Positions 8,087 to 15,212 of a stretch of DNA of 32,983 bases are shown here, piece by piece. The stretch covers positions 1 through 32,983 of the forward strand of contig JAIKWW010000005.1 of assembly GCA_024684465.1 (NCBI GenBank), read 5' to 3'. A program made the translations under genes and the position numbers. The number at the start of each line of letters is the position of its first letter. The stretch's first letter is position 1. This DNA comes from Clostridia bacterium (GTDB lineage: Bacteria; Bacillota; Clostridia; Peptostreptococcales; Anaerovoracaceae). The notes below the pieces were generated by a model. It saw nothing but the letters and a program-made list of their open reading frames with translations, did no database searches and had not been told where the DNA came from.

Positions 8087-8398
8087 CTAAGCCTCTTCGG
8101 CAAACTTCAATATAGCTTCCTTTGGCTGTGCGCCAACAGTAACTGCAGCCTGTTCTCCGTCCCTGAGCACCATAAGTGTCGGGATAGACATAACTTTGAA
8201 CTTTCTGGCAAGCTCGTTTTCCTCGTCCACATTCACCTTGGCTACGATGAAATCGTGGCCTTCTTCCTCTGCAATTGCGTCGATTATAGGGCTGACCATC
8301 TTGCAAGGTCCACACCAGGTTGCCCAGAAATCCACAAGAACTTTCTTGCCTTTTGTAACTTCGTCAAAATTTGCTGATGTCAGATTAATAACTGCCAT
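8087..8398 (-). CDS. trxA: Thioredoxin
   Basis: 103 residues, the normal length for a classical cytoplasmic thioredoxin. It has VLVDFWATWCGPCKM with the redox pair Cys29-Gly-Pro-Cys32, the cis-proline loop in VMSIPTLMVLRDGE, and the C-terminal GAQPKEAILKFAEE helix. It reduces protein disulfides with electrons normally delivered by thioredoxin reductase, which is not in the window. GAGGAGA precedes ATG 8398. It sits between carD (gap 25 bases) and the MOSC gene, and probably shares their transcript. A role in keeping the MOSC cysteines reduced is possible but is only an inference from position. Confidence 0.96.
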   Translation of the reverse strand: MAVINLTSANFDEVTKGKKVLVDFWATWCGPCKMVSPIIDAIAEEEGHDFIVAKVNVDEENELARKFKVMSIPTLMVLRDGEQAAVTVGAQPKEAILKFAEEA

Positions 8399-8423
8399 AT
8401 AAGTATCTCCTCTTAAACTATGT

Positions 8424-8930
8424 TCAGTGCAGATCGTCTATTTCCCTCATGATGATGTCCCTGACATCCTCCTTCGGTACTGCAAGAGCTACAGCGAATT
8501 CACCATACAGGAGATCTTCCGCCTTCTTAAAGAATTTCTCATCGATCTGGCCGAGCTTTTTCCCCCGTTCGCTCATAAGCTCTCTCTTTGCGTAGATAGC
8601 TTTTATTGTTTTCACCAGATCGATACACTCATGGGATCGCATTTGATCCTGATAGTGTTCACTGAGTACACGAACATTTCGGTTTTCGTAAACTTCACCT
8701 TCAATTTCGGGCATCTTCTGAATAAGGGTTATAGCTTCGTCATGTGAAATAACACGACGCATAGTCACCTTAGTATCAACCGGAGTGTATATCTTTCCCT
8801 GTCTGTACAGCGGCGCAAGAGTGTAATAGATTCTCGTCTCGCCTTTATCGAAGATGTCCGGAGTGCCGATATCTTCGATTTTGCAAACACCTTCTCCTCC
8901 ATACACGATATATTCCCCGACATTGAACAT
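8424..8930 (-). CDS. CarD family transcriptional regulator
   Basis: 168 residues with an N-terminal RNA-polymerase-interacting Tudor-like domain (FNVGEYIVYGGEGVCKIEDIG, then YYTLAPLYRQGKIYTPVD) and a C-terminal all-helical DNA-binding part (from about residue 65, including LVKTIKAIYAKRE and FFKKAEDLLYGEFAVALAV). CarD proteins bind the polymerase beta subunit and stabilise or change open complexes at promoters. AAGGAGGTGAG precedes the ATG. It is the first gene of a unit with trxA and the MOSC gene, behind its own promoter. Whether it is the global essential CarD or a paralogue cannot be judged here, so I give no gene symbol. Confidence 0.93.
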   Translation of the reverse strand: MFNVGEYIVYGGEGVCKIEDIGTPDIFDKGETRIYYTLAPLYRQGKIYTPVDTKVTMRRVISHDEAITLIQKMPEIEGEVYENRNVRVLSEHYQDQMRSHECIDLVKTIKAIYAKRELMSERGKKLGQIDEKFFKKAEDLLYGEFAVALAVPKEDVRDIIMREIDDLH

Positions 8931-8968
8931 ACGATGCTCACCTCCTTAAGAGTAAAACCCACAACACT

Positions 8969-8993
8969 ATTATACCACACAGCGGCATGTCAA
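8969..8993 (-). promoter_or_regulatory. Promoter of the carD-trxA-MOSC operon (extended -10)
   Basis: On the minus strand TGGTATAAT gives a perfect -10 (8969-8974) with the TG extension. A perfect TTGACA is at 8988-8993 but only 13 bases away, shorter than the usual 16-18, so the extended -10 may carry the promoter. It lies 39 bases before the carD ATG. Confidence 0.65.
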
Positions 8994-8999
8994 AACATA

Positions 9000-9040
9000 A
9001 AAAAACTCGCAAAGATGCCGTTATGGCATTCTCTGCGAGT
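9000..9040 (-). terminator. Intrinsic terminator of the modABC operon
   Basis: Outer arms ACTCGC (9005-9010) and GCGAGT (9035-9040) plus inner GATGCC/GGCAT pairing form an interrupted stem; on the minus strand it continues into a run of seven or so T residues. It lies 30 bases beyond the modC stop. Confidence 0.88.
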
Positions 9041-9070
9041 CATACGTCCTGTCATCTGTTCTCCCCGATC

Positions 9071-9781
9071 TTACAGCGTCCTTCCCATCATTAAAGGCGA
9101 AGCATCCTCCCGGTCTTCCGTTCCGAAACAGCCTGAGTTGTCTGTGATCGTCCTGAGTCTTCCATCCAGGACAACCGCTGCCCTGTCCGCCAGCATTTCT
9201 ATATCTTCGTGATCATGTGTCACAAAAACGACAGTACATCCCAGTTCATCGTGAATCTTCCGGACAAGCTTTCGCATCTTCTTCCGGGTCCACGGATCCA
9301 GTGCCGAAAAAGGTTCGTCCATAAATAAAATTTCCGGTCTTAATACCAGCGCCCTGGCCAGTGCCGTTCTCTGCCGCTCTCCTCCTGACAGAGTGGCGGG
9401 CATGCGGTCCCGGAGGTGGCTGATGTTCAGCTTCTCCATGATCTCTTCGCAGCGTTCTCTCCTTTCCGCTTTGCCCACCTGATTCATCTTCAGTCCGAAT
9501 TCTATATTATCTCTCACCTTCATATGCGGAAACAGCGCATAGTCCTGATAGACAAAACCGATCCTGCGCTTTTGAAGAGGGATACTGTCCAACGGCATGT
9601 CATCGTAGTATACACAGCCCTCATGATTCTCATAGAACCCCGCAAGAGATTCCAGCAGCACAGATTTTCCTGCACCGGTATGGCCCATGATACCGAATAT
9701 CTCGCCCCTCGGTATTTCGAGATTGACATCCTTCAGTTTAAAATTTCCCAGTTCAACTGAGTAGTTTTCCATCCTGATCAT
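9071..9781 (-). CDS. modC: Molybdate/tungstate-type ABC transporter, ATP-binding protein
   Basis: 236 residues with a complete ABC ATPase: Walker A GHTGAGKS (33-40), Q-loop in VYQDYALFPHMKV, signature LSGGERQRTALARAL, Walker B ILFMDEPFSALDP, and switch histidine in VFVTHDHEDIEMLAD. It powers oxyanion import through ModB. It stops soon after the nucleotide-binding domain, so the C-terminal TOBE/Mop molybdate-binding domain of classical ModC (about 350 residues) is missing. That makes allosteric inhibition by molybdate through this subunit unlikely. ATG overlaps the modB stop (ATGA). Assignment to molybdate rather than tungstate rests on ModA and ModB similarity, and either ion is possible. Confidence 0.9.
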   Translation of the reverse strand: MIRMENYSVELGNFKLKDVNLEIPRGEIFGIMGHTGAGKSVLLESLAGFYENHEGCVYYDDMPLDSIPLQKRRIGFVYQDYALFPHMKVRDNIEFGLKMNQVGKAERRERCEEIMEKLNISHLRDRMPATLSGGERQRTALARALVLRPEILFMDEPFSALDPWTRKKMRKLVRKIHDELGCTVVFVTHDHEDIEMLADRAAVVLDGRLRTITDNSGCFGTEDREDASPLMMGRTL

Positions 9782-10593
9782 TGTCTTTCACCTCCGCCGT
9801 TTACCGGCTTGCTGTTGAAAAATCCGGATATTACCAGTGACAAACCTGAAATTAACAGGATTATCATGGCGCATGCCATTGCCGGGCCGATATCTCCGGT
9901 GGCCATATTCAGATAAATGCTGGTAGGCAGCGTCTCCGTCTTCATCCTGGTGGCGCCCACAAACATGAGCGTTGCACCGAATTCACCAAGTGCCCTTGAC
10001 CAGGCCACTATGGCTCCTCCGATGACCCCGTTCTTAGCCATGGGGAGCATGATGAGCAGAAATGTCTTAAAGCTCCCGGCTCCCAGCGTCTCCGCGATCG
10101 TTTCCAGTCTCGGGTCCAGATTCATGAACGACGTCCTCGTTATCCTTATGAGAAACGGCATATTCACCAGAAGCTGTGCCAGAACAATGCCCTTCACATT
10201 ATAGATAAAGCTGATCCCATGCGCGCTGAGAAACTTCCCCGGCATTGATGCAAACATCAGCAGAAGGCTCAGTCCCAGCATCACATTGGGAATGGACAGA
10301 GGCAGTTCCATCACCACCGTCAGAACCCGGTGAAACCTCATACGGGTTCTGGTCAGCGCGTAGGCAGCCGGAATCCCCAGCAGGAGACAGATGGCCGTGG
10401 ATATAAAAGCTGTCATGAGGCTCAATCCTGTGGCAAACCGGACCTCCGGGCTGGTGATCACCTGACTCATATACGGCAGTCCCCTTATCACGATAAAGGA
10501 AAGTGCTGTAAAAATGAACAAAGCCACAGTCAAAGCGCATAATACCGTAATCCGCTCAAAAGCGGAACGTCTTCTCACGGTCTTTCTCTTCAT
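9778..10593 (-). CDS. modB: Molybdate/tungstate-type ABC transporter, permease
   Basis: 271 residues with about six membrane helices, typical of a type I importer permease. The EAA coupling loop is clear: ETLGAGSFKTFLLIMLP followed by MAKNGVIGGAIVAW and SRALGEFGATLMFVG, the last being characteristic of ModB/CysT-like permeases. The N-terminus is a basic stretch (MKRKTVRRRS) before helix 1. AGGAAG precedes ATG 10593. It is separated from modA by 92 bases holding a hairpin that could lower read-through, and overlaps modC by four bases. It forms the membrane channel for the oxyanion delivered by ModA. Confidence 0.93.
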   Translation of the reverse strand: MKRKTVRRRSAFERITVLCALTVALFIFTALSFIVIRGLPYMSQVITSPEVRFATGLSLMTAFISTAICLLLGIPAAYALTRTRMRFHRVLTVVMELPLSIPNVMLGLSLLLMFASMPGKFLSAHGISFIYNVKGIVLAQLLVNMPFLIRITRTSFMNLDPRLETIAETLGAGSFKTFLLIMLPMAKNGVIGGAIVAWSRALGEFGATLMFVGATRMKTETLPTSIYLNMATGDIGPAMACAMIILLISGLSLVISGFFNSKPVNGGGERQ

Positions 10594-10624
10594 GATATGG
10601 TCTTCCTGTCATCACTGAATGAAA

Positions 10625-10654
10625 CGGGGCCGCGGTTTATCGCTCCGGACCCCG
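10625..10654 (-). terminator. Hairpin between modA and modB, likely partial terminator or 3' stabiliser
   Basis: On the minus strand CGGGG-T-CCG pairs with CGG-CCCCG (one bulged base), followed by TTTCATTC rather than a strong T run. Such hairpins commonly follow substrate-binding-protein genes and keep their mRNA level above that of the permease. Confidence 0.5.
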
Positions 10655-10685
10655 CCACATACTTAAATCTGTCTTTTCTCCAGCT

Positions 10686-11519
10686 TTATTCAACGATCAC
10701 ATAACCTGAAGCTTCCCATACAGCGTGGGCTTCATCAGAATCCAGATATTTCAGGAATTCCGCGAGAGCCTCGGAACTTTCAGTGCAGGAAAGGCTGGCA
10801 GCCGGAATAGTCTTGATGTACTTTTCCATTCCGTCTATCTCGAGACTTTCAACACCCTCCTTGCCTGCTGCAGTCTCCTGCCAGAGGATAGCTGCGTCAG
10901 CCTCCCCTGTGGACAGCGCCGTGATCATCTCCGGTGCAGTGGAAGTTCTTGCTATGATATTTACCTTGTCCGTAATACCTGCATCCTTGAGCACAGCATC
11001 TGCGATCTTTCCGATAGGTGTTGCCTCCGGGTCTCCCAGCACCAGCCTTGCATTCGCCAGATCTGCAATGGATTTAATATTCGCAGGGTTCCCCTTTGCT
11101 ACAGCGATTACAGGAATGTGCTGAACCAGATCTTTAGTCCCGGACACAAGTCCCGCCTCCTGAATGGCTTTCAGCTCAGTAGCTGCACCTGCAATGAATA
11201 CATCTCCCTGCTTCGTTGTCTGGATCTGACTCTGGATATTTGCCCCGTTTCCGAAGGTAACCTCAACTTCACAGCCAGTTACTTGCTTAAAGTCTTCAGT
11301 TATCTGAGTAACCGGTTCCTTCATGGCAGCACCGCAATAAACCATGAGGATCTTACCCGTAAGATCGGTCCATTCGCCGGCTTCAGCCGCTGCAGATGGC
11401 TCTGCCGCAGAAGCTGCACTTTCAGCCTTCTGTCCGGCTCCGCATGCAGTCATCGACACCGCCATTGCCAGTGTCAGAACAGCTGTGATACATTTCAATA
11501 CTCTCTTTTTCATTTTCAT
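10686..11519 (-). CDS. modA: Molybdate/tungstate-type ABC transporter, substrate-binding lipoprotein
   Basis: 277 residues. A lipoprotein signal peptide is evident: MKMKKR, a hydrophobic core, and lipobox SMTAC with the cysteine at residue 26, then an Ala/Glu/Ser linker to about residue 48. The mature part is a periplasmic-binding-protein fold of the ModA type: ILMVYCGAAMKEPVTQI (ModA start, with Ser replaced by Cys/Gly at the oxyanion turn), FGNGANIQSQI, GDVFIAGAATEL, GDPEATPIGKIADAVL, and ALSTGEADAAILWQE. It captures molybdate or tungstate outside the membrane. GGGAGGA precedes the ATG. It is first in the mod operon and divergent from larC. Confidence 0.92.
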   Translation of the reverse strand: MKMKKRVLKCITAVLTLAMAVSMTACGAGQKAESAASAAEPSAAAEAGEWTDLTGKILMVYCGAAMKEPVTQITEDFKQVTGCEVEVTFGNGANIQSQIQTTKQGDVFIAGAATELKAIQEAGLVSGTKDLVQHIPVIAVAKGNPANIKSIADLANARLVLGDPEATPIGKIADAVLKDAGITDKVNIIARTSTAPEMITALSTGEADAAILWQETAAGKEGVESLEIDGMEKYIKTIPAASLSCTESSEALAEFLKYLDSDEAHAVWEASGYVIVE

Positions 11520-11779
11520 TTATCCTCCCTTAAAGAATAATAACAACAATTATAAAATAACCGTTCTATTTGAAGATTCATATACTTAATTTTAGAATTC
11601 TAAAGCATATTATATTTCAACCTCAAATAATCAATTATGTTATAACAATATTAATATACGCCTATTTCAATGTATAATCAATAACCATTACCAACTAAAC
11701 CTAATATATCTTTCATTTCTTTTTCTCTGTCAATCCTGCGATCGATGATATAAAATGAAATCCATGGAGGTATTAAGAA
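11520..11779. promoter_or_regulatory. AT-rich divergent control region between modA and larC
   Basis: This 260-base spacer is much richer in A+T than the genes around it. For modA a TATAAT lies at 11549-11554 on the minus strand, with a poor -35. For larC, CTGTCA (11727-11732), 16 bases, TATAAA (11749-11754) is a fair promoter. Two perfect palindromes lie between: TTTAGAATTCTAAA (11591-11604) and TGTTATAACA (11638-11647). These are possible operator sites; no ModE or NikR gene is in the window. Confidence 0.5.
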
Positions 11780-13114
11780 TTGAAAACTTTATATATCGAA
11801 TGTAATATGGGCGCTGCGGGCGATATGCTCACAGCTGCGCTGCTGGAACTGCTTCCGGATCCGGACGCATTTGTAGAAAAACTTAACACACTGGGAATCC
11901 CCGGCGTGGAATACAAAATCGACAAGACACAGCGTGGAGGAATTGTCGGTACACATGTCACAGTCACAGTTAACGGCTCTGACGAAGCTGACATTGCAGG
12001 TGATCACCATCACGAAGATCATCATGAGCACCACAGCCATGAACATCATCACGAACACAGAAGTCTCGATGATATCCGGAATATATTGAACACTATGGAT
12101 ATTTCCGACGAGGTCCGGCTGGACGTCATGCAGGTTTATGATCTTATCGCAGAAGCCGAAAGTGAAGCCCACGGAAAGCCTGTCAGCGAGATCCACTTCC
12201 ACGAGGTGGGCGCCATGGATGCCATCGCGGACATTACAGCTGTCAGCATGCTGCTCAGGGAAATCGCTCCGGAGCAGATCATAGTCTCTTCTGTGGCAAC
12301 GGGAAGCGGAACAGTTAACTGCGCTCACGGAACTCTGCCTGTTCCCGCTCCTGCCACTGCCAGCATTCTTGCAGGCGTTCCAACCCATACCGGCGACGTG
12401 GAGGCCGAACTCTGCACCCCTACCGGAGCTGCTCTGTTAAAGTGCATCGCCGATGACTTCGGTCCCAGACCTTCCATGGTAACTGAAAAGATCGGATACG
12501 GCATGGGAACCCGTGATTTCGGCGCCGCAGCCAACATGCTCCGGATATTCCTGGGAGATGCAGAAGACGTGGATACCGGTGCAGATGAGGAATCCGGTTC
12601 TGCAGAAAAGCCGTTCAGTGACGAATCCATCTGGGCAGAAGGAACAGGTAATAACTCAGATCCGGTTCACAACAGAGAATTGTCAGACGACATCCTTGAG
12701 TTGAAGTGCAATCTGGACGACATGACCGGTGAACAGATCGGTTTTGTTGTGGATCAGCTTCTCTTCAACGGTGCAGCTGATGTTTTTCTCACTCCGATAT
12801 TCATGAAAAAGAACAGGCCTGCAACACTGCTCACCTGCCTCTGCCGTGAATCCCTCAGAGAAGAGATGATCCGTCTCATATTCCGCTACACCTCCACCAT
12901 TGGCATCCGTGAGACCCTCTCCCGCAGATATATCCTGGACCGCAGCGAGTTCATCATGCGCACCGATGACGGTCCGATCCGGACAAAACACGTGAGAGGT
13001 TACGGTGTAGACCGCAAGAAGTATGAATATGACGATCTGGCACGGCTTGCCAGAGATAAGCACATTTCCATACAGGAAGCGAAAGAATATGTCGATAAGC
13101 GGGGAACATACTGA
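11780..13114 (+). CDS. larC: LarC-type nickel insertion protein for the nickel-pincer cofactor
   Basis: LarC is the CTP-dependent enzyme that inserts nickel into the pyridinium bisthiocarboxylate mononucleotide used by lactate racemase and related enzymes. This is a full 444-residue single frame: start YIECNMGAAGDMLTAALLELL, a His-rich segment at 76-93 with 12 histidines, HFHEVGAMDAIADIT, CAHGTLPVPAPATASIL, ELCTPTGAALL, GYGMGTRDF, an acidic linker at about 265-305, then LKCNLDDMTGEQIGFVVD, FMKKNRPATLLTCLC and YTSTIGIRETLSRR. In Lactiplantibacillus the two halves are joined by frameshifting; here they are fused normally. The start is TTG at 11780 with GGAGG nine bases ahead. No larA, larB or larE is in the window. 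Confidence 0.93.
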   Translation: MKTLYIECNMGAAGDMLTAALLELLPDPDAFVEKLNTLGIPGVEYKIDKTQRGGIVGTHVTVTVNGSDEADIAGDHHHEDHHEHHSHEHHHEHRSLDDIRNILNTMDISDEVRLDVMQVYDLIAEAESEAHGKPVSEIHFHEVGAMDAIADITAVSMLLREIAPEQIIVSSVATGSGTVNCAHGTLPVPAPATASILAGVPTHTGDVEAELCTPTGAALLKCIADDFGPRPSMVTEKIGYGMGTRDFGAAANMLRIFLGDAEDVDTGADEESGSAEKPFSDESIWAEGTGNNSDPVHNRELSDDILELKCNLDDMTGEQIGFVVDQLLFNGAADVFLTPIFMKKNRPATLLTCLCRESLREEMIRLIFRYTSTIGIRETLSRRYILDRSEFIMRTDDGPIRTKHVRGYGVDRKKYEYDDLARLARDKHISIQEAKEYVDKRGTY

Positions 13115-13182
13115 TCCTCAATGAAATCCCCCGGCAACATGTCGACCGGTGTCTCAAAATCACATTGATCATTGTCCCGCAA

Positions 13183-13220
13183 ATACAAAAGAAGGTTCTG
13201 CCTGTGCAGAACCTTCTCTG
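13183..13220. terminator. Convergent terminator between larC and the cytidylate-kinase-like gene
   Basis: Perfect 12-bp arms AGAAGGTTCTGC (13190-13201) and GCAGAACCTTCT (13206-13217) with loop CTGT. The minus-strand tail is TTTTGTATTTG (good); the plus-strand tail CTGTTTATA is weaker. It serves mainly the minus-strand gene and probably larC too. Confidence 0.85.
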
Positions 13221-13270
13221 TTTATACCGTATCATTTCCGAATCAGCGTCACCTCTCACCGGACGCAATT

Positions 13271-13891
13271 CTATTCTTCTATATTGCTTCTGAGGATATT
13301 CTCAATAATTTCCACGCTCTTCTCCACACCGATGGCACCCACATCAAGACAGAGATTGTAATTCTTCAGATCCTCCATATCTCTTCCGGTGTATGTCTTG
13401 TAATAGGTCTTGCGCTGGATATCCTTATTGATGATGAATTTTTCGAGATTTACGTCTTTTTCGTCAAATTCGGACAGTTCTCTGGCTCTCTTCAGACGAA
13501 AAGCCAGATCTGCATAAAGATAGATATCAAACGACGGAATCTGTTCACTCTGAAGCACGTAATTGGCACATCTTCCGACTATTATGCAGGGAGATTCCGA
13601 AAGTTCAACTATAACCTTTCTCTGGGCGTTGAAAATGCCGTCATAATCGCTGGCATAAAAGCCCGGTCCCACATCCAGGAAACTGTTCATCCACTTGGAA
13701 CGCCTCGTCATGGACTCTCCCTCTTTCAGGATATCTTCTTCTGTATAACCGCTCTCCTCTGCGGTTTTCTTCACAAAATCCTTATCGTAATACGGGATTC
13801 CAAGCCTTTCAGACAGCGCCCCGGCAATAGTCCTGCCATAAGCAGCATACTGTCTCGCAATGGTGATGATTGGATATTTCTTCTCGGACAT
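13271..13891 (-). CDS. Cytidylate kinase-like family protein
   Basis: 206 residues, similar to the Cytidylate_kin2 family common in Clostridia. The start YPIITIARQYAAYGRTIAGALSE matches the family N-terminus, followed by RLGIPYYDKDFVKK, the middle block SPCIIVGRCANYVL, FDIYLYADLAFRLKRA and the end NYNLCLDVGAIGVEKSVEII. The phosphate-binding loop normally reads GSGGR; here it is AAYGR, with two glycines lost, so nucleotide kinase activity is uncertain. GGGAGGAA precedes the ATG and a TATAAT at 13948-13953 is a likely -10. It stands alone between convergent larC and a divergent LysR-type regulator. Its physiological substrate is not known. Confidence 0.85.
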   Translation of the reverse strand: MSEKKYPIITIARQYAAYGRTIAGALSERLGIPYYDKDFVKKTAEESGYTEEDILKEGESMTRRSKWMNSFLDVGPGFYASDYDGIFNAQRKVIVELSESPCIIVGRCANYVLQSEQIPSFDIYLYADLAFRLKRARELSEFDEKDVNLEKFIINKDIQRKTYYKTYTGRDMEDLKNYNLCLDVGAIGVEKSVEIIENILRSNIEE

Positions 13892-14238
13892 TTCTTACAA
13901 TTCCTCCCTGATGTGCTCTTTAACAGAAGCTTCTATCTGACTTTATTATTATATCATCCCCGGAGCATGTATTTAAAACAAAATGTCACGGCGGAGTATT
14001 TCTTATATGTTTATGGGATAAACAGGATCTGTATTTCGTAGAACCTTTCATTAATTGTAAGAACGAACTATATAAAAAATCATTAATTAACAGAGAAAAG
14101 TATCAACAGGCTGTACTTTTTTGATGAAATGTTGTAGTATTTAATTGTAATGTTAACTATCATGCCTTCGATTAAATGCACTACAGGAAGCGCATGTGGT
14201 TTTTTACTATATCTTGAAAGATTTACGGAAATACAGCA
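13892..14238. other. Intergenic region between the cytidylate-kinase-like gene and the LysR-type regulator
   Basis: A 347-base AT-rich divergent spacer with no convincing gene. Minus strand: TATAAT at 13948-13953 with a weak TTTAAA upstream, and the ribosome site GGGAGGAA next to the kinase-like gene. Plus strand: TTGATG at 14121-14126 may be a -35 for the regulator, but a clear -10 is not seen. The 10-mer TTAATTGTAA occurs at 14051-14060 and again at 14141-14150, with the similar CATTAATTAA at 14081-14090. I see no tRNA or riboswitch. Confidence 0.5.
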
Positions 14239-15141
14239 ATGGGTATAAACTACAACTATTACCGCGTATTCTATTACGTGGCAAAATACAAAAGTTTCAC
14301 AAAAGCAGCCAGAGTTCTTCAGGGAAACCAGTCCAATATTTCCAGATACATGACTTCTCTCGAGGAACAGATGGGATGCAAGCTTCTGAATCGTTCAAAT
14401 CACGGAATAACGCTTACTCCCCAGGGCAAGATCCTCTATTCCCACATGAATGTAATCCACCAGCACGTTCAGGCAGCAGAATCTGAACTTGTTCATGCCG
14501 ACAAGGAAACTTCTCAAAGTTCCGTGGTTATCGGTCTGAGCGAAATGACTCTCCACGGCTTTCTGGTGGATATAATATCAAAATACAGGGAAATGTACCC
14601 GGATGTAAAAATACGGCTGGTAAACGAAACCTATGTCAAAGCTCTGGAAGACCTGAAAGATGGTCTTATCGACATCTCTCTCGTTACGACACGTCTTGAC
14701 AGAAATTTCGGGAAAGACTTTGTGACAACACCTTTCAGACGATTCAGATCCACTGCCTTCTGCGGTCCGAAATTCAGGGACATATGCATAGACATGCACA
14801 CACTCAGGGAAGTCAGCAATCTGCCTCTGATCGGTCTCTCCGACGGCACTCTATCCTACGAGTTCTACAGTGATATATTTGCAGAATATGGCCTTGAATA
14901 CAATCTGGACACTGTCACGCAGACAGATGGTCAGACAATTCCTCTGATCAAAGGAAATATGGGAATAGGCTTCCTTCCGGAAACAATAACCCGCTTCTAT
15001 GATTTTTCTGATTTCAGTAAGATCGAGATAACCGATCCTATGCCGGATCGTTATATCGTTGCCATAGAATCGGCAAACAAAGTTAAAGCACCACTGGTGG
15101 AAGCCCTCAAGAACCTGCTGCTGGTAAATATGACGCCATAA
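14239..15141 (+). CDS. LysR-family transcriptional regulator
   Basis: 300 residues, the standard LysR-type length. The N-terminal winged helix-turn-helix is clear: YYRVFYYVAKYKSFTKAARV, LQGNQSNISRYMTSLEEQMG, KLLNRSNHGITLTPQGKILY (residues about 5-66), then a linker helix and a two-lobed effector domain with SSVVIGLSEMTLHGFLVDII, the DLKDGLIDISLVTTRL block and GNMGIGFLPETIT near the end. Effector and targets are unknown. It is divergent from the cytidylate-kinase-like gene, the usual placement for a regulator acting on its neighbour or itself. The ribosome site before ATG 14239 is weak (CGGAA). A strong terminator follows. Confidence 0.93.
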   Translation: MGINYNYYRVFYYVAKYKSFTKAARVLQGNQSNISRYMTSLEEQMGCKLLNRSNHGITLTPQGKILYSHMNVIHQHVQAAESELVHADKETSQSSVVIGLSEMTLHGFLVDIISKYREMYPDVKIRLVNETYVKALEDLKDGLIDISLVTTRLDRNFGKDFVTTPFRRFRSTAFCGPKFRDICIDMHTLREVSNLPLIGLSDGTLSYEFYSDIFAEYGLEYNLDTVTQTDGQTIPLIKGNMGIGFLPETITRFYDFSDFSKIEITDPMPDRYIVAIESANKVKAPLVEALKNLLLVNMTP

Positions 15142-15145
15142 TAAT

Positions 15146-15210
15146 AAAAAAACTGACCCCCAAAGGCCGGACCGGATACCCAGTCTGACTTTTGGGGGTC
15201 ATTTCACTTT
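15146..15210. terminator. Bidirectional terminator between the LysR-type regulator and rluA-type gene
   Basis: Arms TGACCCCCAAA (15154-15164) and TTTGGGGGTCA (15191-15201) are perfect 11-bp complements with a 26-base loop. The minus-strand tail is GTTTTTTATTATT and the plus-strand tail is TTTCACTTTTC. Confidence 0.88.
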
Positions 15211-15212
15211 TC

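Noticed and set aside
10725-11540. 271-codon plus-strand open frame opposite modA
   Set aside because: modA has a lipobox, ribosome site and family motifs; the opposite frame is Cys/Ser/Leu-rich without a start signal.
12005-12060. Repetitive CAC/CAT-rich DNA resembling a tandem repeat
   Set aside because: It encodes the His-rich loop of LarC and is irregular; it is not a separate repeat element.
13172-14041. 289-codon plus-strand open frame
   Set aside because: Runs through the terminator and opposite the cytidylate-kinase-like gene, whose family motifs and ribosome site are clear on the minus strand.
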